5,204 nt of DNA from Spirochaetia bacterium (GTDB taxonomy: Bacteria > Spirochaetota > Spirochaetia > DTKZ01): the NCBI GenBank assembly GCA_031270615.1, contig JAISXE010000345.1, positions 1 to 5,204 on the forward strand, read 5' to 3'. Under the pieces are notes generated by a model. The model did no database searches, was not told the DNA's origin, and saw nothing but the letters and a program-made list of their open reading frames with translations. The position numbers and the translations under genes are program-made. Shown here one piece after another: positions 1 through 4,896 of this stretch. How positions within the stretch are numbered: position 1 is the first letter of the stretch; each line of letters opens with the position of its first letter.

Positions 1-130
1 TGTTGCCGGGTCTTACTTTGAGGGCGGCGGCTACAAGCCCTGTTACTGGCTTGACGGGACAAGGCACGACCTTGACACCGGGTCCGGGACAGATGGCCAG
101 GCCCTGGCCGTGGCCGTGGCACCACGCTAG
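1..130 (+). CDS. C-terminal end of a repeat-containing protein (VAG/YWLDG/HDL repeats), partial
   Basis: The reading frame starting at base 2 is open to a TAG at 128-130 and encodes the last 42 residues of a protein whose start lies left of the window. It begins VAGSYFEGG, continues with PCYWLDGTRHDL and ends in ALAVAVAPR. This matches one unit of a repeat family ('VYVAG...ACYW.DG..HDL....A.AI.V') that I know from large surface or exported proteins of treponemes and Bacteroidetes, which probably fold as beta-propeller-like repeats. Base 1 is a T, which fits TAT (Tyr) for the preceding residue of the usual V-Y-V-A-G motif. The end falls where the next unit would begin, so it looks like a natural C-terminus and not a frameshift. 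Function and cell location cannot be read from this fragment. The frame is supported by the motif, since length alone would not prove it. Confidence 0.62.
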   Translation, partial: VAGSYFEGGGYKPCYWLDGTRHDLDTGSGTDGQALAVAVAPR

Positions 131-200
131 CGGCCAGGCACGGTTCAGACTGGCGGGCCGGCCGCCTGCTGCGGTACGCAACGACATTCTGTCTTGTTAT

Positions 201-229
201 TTGTCCGTGCGGTCAGTGGTTTCTCTTAT
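201..229 (+). promoter_or_regulatory. Weak sigma-70-type promoter candidate A for the acyltransferase gene
   Basis: TTGTCC (201-206, 4 of 6 to TTGACA) is followed after 17 bp by TCTTAT (224-229, 4 of 6 to TATAAT). A start near 236 would leave a leader of over 200 nt that includes the nested hairpins at 254-330. The match is weak and competes with the candidate at 372-400. Confidence 0.22.
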
Positions 230-273
230 TCTTCCGCGCGAGGGATTGGAGGGGCGCGAAGCGGCCACGCGCA

Positions 274-330
274 GGGCGCGGGGCGGAACCCCCGGAAAGC
301 CCGGCTCCCGCCTTCGGCGGGAACGCGCCC
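274..330. other. Nested stem structure (possible structured RNA or dispersed repeat)
   Basis: GGGCGCG at 274-280 is exactly complementary to CGCGCCC at 324-330. The enclosed bases contain a weak hairpin (GGG 281-283 with CCC within 289-293) and a strong one at 306-322 (7 bp, TCCCGCC/GGCGGGA, loop TTC). Together they can fold as a three-way junction. The segment AAATCTTTATT follows at 331-341, which is too interrupted for a standard intrinsic terminator. It could be a terminator, a dispersed palindromic repeat or an mRNA leader structure. In such GC-rich DNA, some pairing is expected by chance. Confidence 0.4.
306..322. repeat. Perfect 7-bp inverted repeat with TTC loop
   Basis: TCCCGCC (306-312) and GGCGGGA (316-322) pair without mismatch around a 3-base loop, CTTCG-like at its tip. 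It is the strongest single hairpin in the left intergenic region. There is no adjacent U-tract on either strand, so I do not call it a terminator. Confidence 0.6.
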
Positions 331-371
331 AAATCTTTATTCCCCACTCCTACGCTCTCCTTTCCGCCCAC

Positions 372-400
372 TGGACAAAGCCGCCGCTTTCGCCTACCCT
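372..400 (+). promoter_or_regulatory. Weak sigma-70-type promoter candidate B for the acyltransferase gene
   Basis: TGGACA (372-377, 5 of 6 to TTGACA) is followed after 17 bp by TACCCT (395-400, only 3 of 6 to TATAAT). The start would be near 407, just before the dyad GGGCAGTGCCC (412-422), giving a leader of about 50 nt. The poor -10 keeps confidence low. Confidence 0.2.
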
Positions 401-443
401 TGCCGTAACGGGGGCAGTGCCCGCGCGCGAGAAACCGATGCAT

Positions 444-452
444 GGAGGGGGG
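444..452 (+). promoter_or_regulatory. Ribosome binding site that fixes the acyltransferase start
   Basis: GGAGGGGGG lies 7 nt before the ATG at 460. The alternative in-frame ATG at 442 overlaps this Shine-Dalgarno sequence and has none of its own, so 460 is preferred. Confidence 0.8.
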
Positions 453-459
453 AACTGTT

Positions 460-1335
460 ATGCCGACGACGATACTCGAAAAATACCGCGATGTTATCAT
501 ACAGATGATGAAGGCCAGTTCCCAGGCGGCGACGGTGACGGAAAAGAATGTGTTCCAGCCGGGGAATTTGTCGAACCGGCCTTATATCGAGAAGATTCTT
601 TTGAACCAGATGCGGGAGGGGAGCCGGATTGTGGGGCTGGAAAATATCGAGGATTTGCATAGGAGATGCGGGGAGGGGAAGAGCTGCCTGATTCTGATGG
701 AGCATTACAGCAATTTCGATTTGCCTGCGTTTGTGTACCTCCTGGAACAGAGCGGCCCCCGGGGCAGGGCTGCGGCGGATTCGATAATCGCCATTGCGGG
801 TTTCAAGCTGAATGCGGAGAGCGCGGTGGTGAGGGCTTTTACTGAGGCGTATTCCCGTATCGTGATTTATCCTTCGCGCTCCTTCGATTCCATTGCGGAC
901 CCGGAGGTTTTGAGGGAGGAGCGCAAAAAGAGCAATTTGATTAACCGCGCGGCCCTGCACGAGATGATCCGCCGTAAGCACGAGGGGCATATAATCCTGG
1001 TTTTTCCTTCCGGCACGCGCTACCGGCCGGGAAGGCCGGAGACGAAGAGGGGCCTGAAGGAGATTGATTCCTATATCAAGGCTTTCGATTACATGGTGTT
1101 TGTCGGTTCGGGGGGGAACCTCCTGCGCCTGGGCCCGAGCGGCGATATGGAAGTGGACATCCTCGCGGAAGACACGGTTGTTTTCAAGGCGGGTCCCGTC
1201 ACGGACTGCGGGGAATTCCGCCTGCGCGCGCACGGGGAGGCGCCGCAGGAGGGGGACGCGAAGCAGTTCACCGCCGACCGCGTTATGGAGGCGCTGGAAG
1301 ACCTGCACAATGAAGTCGAGGCCCTGAGGGGATGA
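460..1335 (+). CDS. PlsC/GPAT-superfamily glycerolipid acyltransferase
   Basis: This 291-residue protein has the signature of the glycerolipid acyltransferase superfamily, which transfers a fatty acyl chain to glycerol-3-phosphate or 1-acylglycerol-3-phosphate in phospholipid synthesis. The catalytic HX4D motif is EHYSNFD (His82, Asp87), within a hydrophobic LILMEHYSNFDLPAF block. The phosphate-binding block appears as VFPSGTRYRPGRP (181-193), where most LPAATs have FPEGTRS and plant/chlamydial soluble GPATs have a PSGGR form. YMVFVGSGGN (211-220) is the likely fourth block. I see no clear membrane-spanning helix, so it is probably cytosolic or peripheral. The first 40 residues match no motif I know. 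The strong SD at 444-452 fixes the start. Its TGA overlaps an ATG at 1332, but the downstream lipoprotein more likely starts at 1416. GPAT versus LPAAT activity cannot be decided from sequence alone, so no gene symbol is given. Confidence 0.85.
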   Translation: MPTTILEKYRDVIIQMMKASSQAATVTEKNVFQPGNLSNRPYIEKILLNQMREGSRIVGLENIEDLHRRCGEGKSCLILMEHYSNFDLPAFVYLLEQSGPRGRAAADSIIAIAGFKLNAESAVVRAFTEAYSRIVIYPSRSFDSIADPEVLREERKKSNLINRAALHEMIRRKHEGHIILVFPSGTRYRPGRPETKRGLKEIDSYIKAFDYMVFVGSGGNLLRLGPSGDMEVDILAEDTVVFKAGPVTDCGEFRLRAHGEAPQEGDAKQFTADRVMEALEDLHNEVEALRG

Positions 1336-1365
1336 AAAAACGTTTCCAGCGTGGTTCTGTCATGC

Positions 1366-1394
1366 TTGGCTGTGTTTGCGGCGCGGGTTATATT
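1366..1394 (+). promoter_or_regulatory. Candidate promoter of the small TPR-like lipoprotein
   Basis: TTGGCT (1366-1371, 4 of 6) and TATATT (1389-1394, 5 of 6) are spaced by 17 bp, predicting a transcript start near 1401. That places the SD-like GGGGG (1403-1407) and the ATG at 1416 in a very short leader. It also puts the alternative in-frame starts at 1332 and 1362 upstream of transcription from this promoter. Confidence 0.42.
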
Positions 1395-1415
1395 TATGTT
1401 ACGGGGGATGGACGC

Positions 1416-1847
1416 ATGAAAAAGGATTTTTTGCCCCGGGGGGCGGCTTTCGCGGTTTTGGCGGGTTTGGCGCTCGCGTTTTTTGTTTTAGGCGGGTGTT
1501 CCAGCGGGCCGCCGATTATTCCCGATGATCTTTCCGTTTTGCAGTTTTTTCAGCGGGCCCAGGAGGAGACGGAAGACGAGGACTGGGAAGACGCGCTGTA
1601 CTACTACGAGACTTATATCAGCCGCCATCCGGACGATGTTGCGAATATCATGGCGGCCAGGTATGAGATTGCTTTTATTAATTATAAGCAGGAAAAATAC
1701 CCTGAGGCCGTGGCGGGGTTTCAGGGGATTCTCGGTTTTTATGAGGAGGCGGCGGACACCCTGTCCCTGGAGTTTCCTCTGTGGCCCAGGGTGCTGTCAA
1801 AAAAAATGCTTGAGTCGATAGAGGGCAAAACCGGGACAGGGGGATGA
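1416..1847 (+). CDS. Small TPR-like lipoprotein, hypothetical
   Basis: The protein has 143 residues. It opens with MKKDFLPRG and a hydrophobic stretch (10-25), then LGGCSSG with Cys28 as the likely lipidated residue. The lipobox has Gly at -2, within the relaxed range seen in spirochaetes. The mature part (about 40-110) looks like helical TPR pairs: FFQRAQEETEDEDWEDALYY followed by YETYISRHPDD, then an AARYEIAFINYKQEKYPEAVAGFQ repeat-like segment. This resembles the N-terminal TPRs of BamD/YfiO-type lipoproteins, but at 143 residues it is much shorter than BamD (about 240), so I do not assign that role. Start choice: the ORF is open back to 1332 (ATGA overlap with the upstream stop), but that start would bury the signal peptide 28 residues in. 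GGGGG at 1403-1407 sits 8 nt before 1416. A 3-codon ORF (ATG 1408, stop 1417-1419) overlaps this start. Confidence 0.72.
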   Translation: MKKDFLPRGAAFAVLAGLALAFFVLGGCSSGPPIIPDDLSVLQFFQRAQEETEDEDWEDALYYYETYISRHPDDVANIMAARYEIAFINYKQEKYPEAVAGFQGILGFYEEAADTLSLEFPLWPRVLSKKMLESIEGKTGTGG

Positions 1848-1852
1848 TCCCC
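1840..1852. other. Short GC hairpin around the lipoprotein stop codon
   Basis: GGGGA (1840-1844) and TCCCC (1848-1852) flank the TGA stop of the TPR-like lipoprotein, which forms the 3-base loop. It may help end transcription or stabilise the 3' end, but no T-run follows. Confidence 0.35.
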
Positions 1853-1884
1853 GACCACGCCGAAAGCACGGACTCTTGATCGAA

Positions 1885-1899
1885 GCCCCTTACTGGGGC
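1885..1899. other. Short GC hairpin around the VWA gene stop codon
   Basis: GCCCC (1885-1889) and GGGGC (1895-1899) form a 5-bp stem whose loop, 1890-1894, contains the minus-strand TAA stop (1892-1890) of the VWA protein. As at 1840-1852, no U-tract is present, so terminator function is only possible. Confidence 0.35.
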
Positions 1900-2996
1900 A
1901 GGATAATCGTGTACAGCGTTATGTTTTTTTCCTGCGCGGCGTGTTTGACGCTTTCCTCGGTCGCTTTTCCCCTGGGCCGGGGATGGGGCGGCGCGTCTCC
2001 GACAAGGACGATAACCCGCTTTTCCGCCTGCCAGTCATAGCCGCGGATTGCCGCGTCTAGGGCCTCGTGCACCGCTTCGGGAATATCCCGGCCCCCGGCG
2101 ACCCGCACGCCGTTGATGAGCCTCTGGAACTGCTCCAGGTCCTCCGTAAAGGGGAAAACCCTGTTCAGGTACTCTTCGTTGTAGTCCCGGTACACAACCA
2201 GCCCCGCCCGGAAACTTTCAAAGCGGCTTATGTATTCGCGTATCGTGGGAACAAGAAGGTCCCGCAGGTAGGGGATGTCGTCGTGCATGCTCCGGGTTGT
2301 GTCCAGGACCAGTACGAAGTCAAGGGCTTTGGCCTTTTGCTTGTCGATGATGGAGGCGATTTTGTCGATCATGTCTTTCTGCCCCGGCGATTTCAGGGCC
2401 TCGCCTTCCGTGGCGATTTCCTCATAGGATTTGGCGGCGGAGGGCATGATGTTGTCGGCTTTTGCGCCGTCGAGGGGCCTTTGGACGATGCGCAGCGTAA
2501 AGGGGTTGTCCAGAAAATCCCCGCTGTAATCCGCGTAGGGTTTGGAAAAGGCCCGGATGCTCAGGTAGGTTCCGTCAAGGACCTGCACCTCCCCGTGCCT
2601 GCCCCAGGGGTATCCGTATTCCATCACATAGGGGATGAAGATGTGGAAAGCCTCGCCGAAGGCCGCGTCCGGTTCCGGGGTGGAATCCATAAGAAAATGG
2701 CCCGTTTCCTGCTGCAGTTCCTTGCCGTCCAGAAGGCGTTTTTCGTTTCCGTTGATGGGGTTGTAGGAGGGGTTTTGATAGGCGTAGGTCGCGGGTTTGC
2801 GCGTTTCGCTTTCGGTGGATTCCGTCAGCATGACGGAGGCGATTCCCGGCTTCCTGCGTATTTTCAGGTGGTAGCCGGGCATGGCGTCAAAATCGATGCG
2901 GATGTCGTCGGTTTGTATGGACAAATCCTGGGCTTCCAGAAGGCCGCCGCAGGCAAAGGCGGCGCAGGCACACAGCAGTATTCGGAATTTTTTCAT
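1890..2996 (-). CDS. Exported von Willebrand factor type A (VWA) domain protein
   Basis: This 368-residue protein has a signal peptide (MKKFRILLCACAAFACGG, likely cleaved after LLEA at about residue 22) and no other obvious membrane segment. It is therefore probably periplasmic or secreted; Cys16 is in a poor lipobox. The C-terminal VWA domain spans about 225-368. FVLVLDTTRSM (227-237) supplies the first MIDAS motif in a DxTxS form, VAGGRDIPEAVHEAL (299-313) matches the second conserved region, and VLVGDAPPHP (330-339) supplies the final Asp334. VWA domains usually bind a partner through a metal ion. The N-terminal 23-215 segment, rich in Tyr, Pro and Asp (IPYVMEYGYPWGRHGE), matches no family I recognise. 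The gene starts 10 bp after glmS, with TGAGGG ending 7 nt before its ATG and overlapping the glmS stop region, so it is probably co-transcribed. The ORF extends upstream to 3104 inside glmS, but the SD and signal peptide favour 2996. Confidence 0.83.
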   Translation of the reverse strand: MKKFRILLCACAAFACGGLLEAQDLSIQTDDIRIDFDAMPGYHLKIRRKPGIASVMLTESTESETRKPATYAYQNPSYNPINGNEKRLLDGKELQQETGHFLMDSTPEPDAAFGEAFHIFIPYVMEYGYPWGRHGEVQVLDGTYLSIRAFSKPYADYSGDFLDNPFTLRIVQRPLDGAKADNIMPSAAKSYEEIATEGEALKSPGQKDMIDKIASIIDKQKAKALDFVLVLDTTRSMHDDIPYLRDLLVPTIREYISRFESFRAGLVVYRDYNEEYLNRVFPFTEDLEQFQRLINGVRVAGGRDIPEAVHEALDAAIRGYDWQAEKRVIVLVGDAPPHPRPRGKATEESVKHAAQEKNITLYTIILPQ

Positions 2997-3006
2997 GCGA
3001 GAACCC

Positions 3007-4833
3007 TCACTCCACAGTAACGCTTTTCGCCAGGTTGCGGGGCTGGTCAACGTCCCGGCCGAGCTTGAGCGCGGTATAGTAGGCAAAGAGCTGAAGCGGG
3101 ACAACCATCAGGAAAGGATACATCAGCTCGCCCGCCTTTGGGATGACAATAATATCATCGGCAGTATCTTTGACTTCCTCGTCGTCCGCTACGCACAGGG
3201 CGATTACCTTTCCCCTGCGGGCCTTGACTTCCTTCATGTTGGAGAGGACCTTTTCCCGCAGGCTGTCGTCAGGAACAAGGAAGATGCTGGGCGTCTCCTC
3301 GTTGATAAGGGCTATTGGCCCGTGTTTGATTTCCGCGGCGCTGTAGCCCTCCGCGTGGATGTAGGAAATTTCCTTGAGTTTGAGGGCGCCTTCCAGGGCG
3401 ACGGGGTAGTTCAGGCCCCTGCCAAGAAAAAGAAAATCGCGGCAGGAGCTGTATTTTTCCGCAAGGGCGCGGATGTGGTTCTGCTGCTCAAAGCCCTGCC
3501 GTACCAGGTCGGGCAGGGAGGAAAGGCCGTTGATGAACTCCCGGCCCGTTTCAAAGGACATGTTGTGCATCCGCGCGATAAGCAGCGTGAAAAGGTAGAA
3601 GGCCGTAAGCTGGCTGGTAAAGGCTTTTGTCGAGGCAACGGCGATTTCCGGCCCCGAATGGATGTACACCCCCGCGCCCGCCTCCCGCGCGATGGAGGAG
3701 CCTACCATGTTGCAGATTCCCAGAACCCGCGCGCCTTTTCGTTTAAGCTCCCGCATGGCGGAAAGGGTGTCGATGGTTTCCCCGGACTGGGACACGGCAA
3801 AGTACAGGCTGTTGCGCTCCACAATGGGATTCCGGTAGCGCAGCTCCGAGGCGAGTTCCGCCGAGCAGGGGATCTGCGCCACCGACTCCATCAAATAGGA
3901 GGCGACAAGCCCCGCGTGGAAGGAAGTCCCTGCCGCCACGATTTTTACCCTTTCGATATCGCGCAGCTCGGTGTTGCCCATATTCAGCCCGCCCAGATGG
4001 GCCGTGGCGTTTTCCGGGTCAAGCCTGCCCTGCATGGCGCGCAGAATCGATTCGGGCTGCTCGAATATTTCCTTTTCCATAAAGTGGGGATGCCCCTGCT
4101 TTTCGATGTTTTCCAGTTCCCAGCTTATTATCTCGACTTTCTTGTTGATGGGGCCGCCCCCCCGCAGGTCGGAGATATGGTAGTCTTCGTTGCTAATGGT
4201 AACGACTTCCCCGTCTTCCAGGTACACAACCTGTTTCGTGTGCGCCAGGGTGGCCATCACGTCGGAGGCAAGAAACATCTCCTCCTGCCCCACAGCCAGC
4301 ACCAGGGGGGAGCCGTTTCTGGCGCCCACAAGGCGGTTTGGCTCCTTCGCGTGGATGCAGATAAGGCCGTAGGTTCCCCGCAGGAGCTGCAATGTGGCCT
4401 TGAGCGCCGCTTCCAGATCGCCCTCGTAAAAGTCGGAAACAAGGTGGGCGATGACCTCGCTGTCGGTCTGCGAGCGGAAAACATGGCCTTCGGAAACAAG
4501 TTTTTCCTTCAGGGCGCTGAAGTTTTCAATAATGCCGTTATGAACAATCGCTATGTCCCCGGCGCTGTTGGCGTGGGGATGGGCGTTTGTGTCGTTCACG
4601 ACCCCGTGGGTTGCCCAGCGGGTGTGGCCGATTCCCCAGGTTCCGGGAAGCCCGGCAGGGACGATTTCGCGCAGGCGGGCGATTTTTCCCTTGCTTTTCA
4701 CGATAGTCAGTTCATTGCCGCAGCCGACACAGATTCCCGCGGAATCGTAGCCACGGTATTCAAGACGCTTCAGGCCGTCCAGAAGCACTTCTTTTGCCGC
4801 CCGGGGGCCGCAATAACCAATAATGCCGCACAT
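3007..4833 (-). CDS. glmS: Glutamine--fructose-6-phosphate aminotransferase (isomerizing)
   Basis: GlmS makes glucosamine-6-phosphate from fructose-6-phosphate and glutamine in the cytosol, the first committed step to UDP-GlcNAc for peptidoglycan and other envelope glycans. The 608 residues are essentially the full family length (E. coli has 609). MCGIIGY gives the N-terminal nucleophile Cys2 after Met removal. The glutaminase domain (about 2-240) shows RLEYRGYDSAG, GHTRWATHG, NAHPH, VHNGIIEN and TDSEVIAH. Two SIS domains follow (about 290-420 and 460-595), with VSQSGETIDT (347-356) as the sugar-phosphate loop. Isomerase residues Glu488, His504 (EIKHGP) and Lys603 are in place, and the C-terminus is the typical DQPRNLAKSVTVE. 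The start cannot move, because Cys2 must be exposed, yet the SD AAAAGGAGG (4856-4848) is 14 nt away. The upstream gap is too short for a glmS ribozyme. It appears to lead an operon with the VWA gene. Confidence 0.98.
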   Translation of the reverse strand: MCGIIGYCGPRAAKEVLLDGLKRLEYRGYDSAGICVGCGNELTIVKSKGKIARLREIVPAGLPGTWGIGHTRWATHGVVNDTNAHPHANSAGDIAIVHNGIIENFSALKEKLVSEGHVFRSQTDSEVIAHLVSDFYEGDLEAALKATLQLLRGTYGLICIHAKEPNRLVGARNGSPLVLAVGQEEMFLASDVMATLAHTKQVVYLEDGEVVTISNEDYHISDLRGGGPINKKVEIISWELENIEKQGHPHFMEKEIFEQPESILRAMQGRLDPENATAHLGGLNMGNTELRDIERVKIVAAGTSFHAGLVASYLMESVAQIPCSAELASELRYRNPIVERNSLYFAVSQSGETIDTLSAMRELKRKGARVLGICNMVGSSIAREAGAGVYIHSGPEIAVASTKAFTSQLTAFYLFTLLIARMHNMSFETGREFINGLSSLPDLVRQGFEQQNHIRALAEKYSSCRDFLFLGRGLNYPVALEGALKLKEISYIHAEGYSAAEIKHGPIALINEETPSIFLVPDDSLREKVLSNMKEVKARRGKVIALCVADDEEVKDTADDIIVIPKAGELMYPFLMVVPLQLFAYYTALKLGRDVDQPRNLAKSVTVE

Positions 4834-4847
4834 ACTATTATTTTCGG

Positions 4848-4856
4848 CCTCCTTTT
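4848..4856 (-). promoter_or_regulatory. glmS ribosome binding site with long spacing
   Basis: The minus strand reads AAAAGGAGG here, close to a full anti-SD match, but 14 nt separate it from the glmS ATG (4833-4831), instead of the usual 5-10. No other in-frame start lies closer. Confidence 0.75.
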
Positions 4857-4858
4857 GC

Positions 4859-4887
4859 TTGCAGATAAGGCTGTTCGATAGTACAAT
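4859..4887 (+). promoter_or_regulatory. Candidate promoter of the right-edge lipoprotein
   Basis: TTGCAG (4859-4864, TTG conserved) is followed after exactly 17 bp by TACAAT (4882-4887, 5 of 6 to TATAAT). The predicted start is near 4894, only a few bases before the ATG at 4897 and upstream of the G-rich SD-like run at 4911-4918. Confidence 0.45.
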
Positions 4888-4893
4888 ATTATA
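4888..4893 (-). promoter_or_regulatory. Candidate glmS -10 element
   Basis: Read on the minus strand, these bases are a perfect TATAAT, giving a glmS transcript start near 4881 and a leader of about 48 nt. No good -35 is found at 16-18 bp (the region is C-rich: CCCCTT at 4916-4911), so it may need an activator or a different sigma factor. It abuts the plus-strand -10 at 4882-4887. Confidence 0.4.
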
Positions 4894-4896
4894 TTA

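Larger units (their letters stand above)
131..459. other. GC-rich intergenic region with inverted repeats, no convincing gene
   Basis: About 330 bp lie between the TAG of the left-edge gene and the acyltransferase start. I see no ORF here with a ribosome binding site and plausible protein composition. Short dyads are frequent: GGCGG/CCGCC at 152-156/162-166, GCGCG/CGCGC at 254-258/268-272, a perfect 7-bp hairpin at 306-322, and GGGCAGTGCCC at 412-422. The heptamer GGGCGCG occurs twice (252-258 and 274-280), and its complement lies at 324-330. The stretch probably contains the end of the left transcript, the promoter of the acyltransferase gene and a structured or repeat-derived segment. No hairpin is followed by a clean T-run. 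Confidence 0.7.

Noticed and set aside
95..126. GGCCAG/CTGGCC and CGTG/CACG hairpins before the left gene's stop as a terminator
   Set aside because: Both lie within coding sequence of repetitive GCC/GTG codons and neither is followed by a T-run.
3..662. A 219-codon plus-strand frame beginning at the left edge
   Set aside because: It conflicts with the repeat-protein ending at 130 and overlaps the acyltransferase out of frame; its composition (Pro/Arg/Gly-rich) looks non-coding.
394..1308. A 304-codon open frame on the minus strand opposite the acyltransferase
   Set aside because: The plus-strand frame has an SD and both catalytic blocks; the reverse frame is Arg/His/Leu-rich and motif-free.
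2067..3020. A 317-codon open frame on the plus strand opposite the VWA gene
   Set aside because: The minus-strand frame has a signal peptide, SD and VWA motifs; the plus-strand product is Gly/Val/Phe-rich shadow sequence.
2881..4881. A 666-codon open frame on the plus strand opposite glmS
   Set aside because: It is antisense to an unmistakable glmS and its translation has no recognisable motif; long antisense frames are common in GC-rich coding DNA.
4834..4896. Possible glmS ribozyme in the glmS leader
   Set aside because: The gap between glmS and the divergent gene is only 63 bp, and the predicted leader about 48 nt; the known ribozyme needs well over 100 nt, and no matching core was seen.
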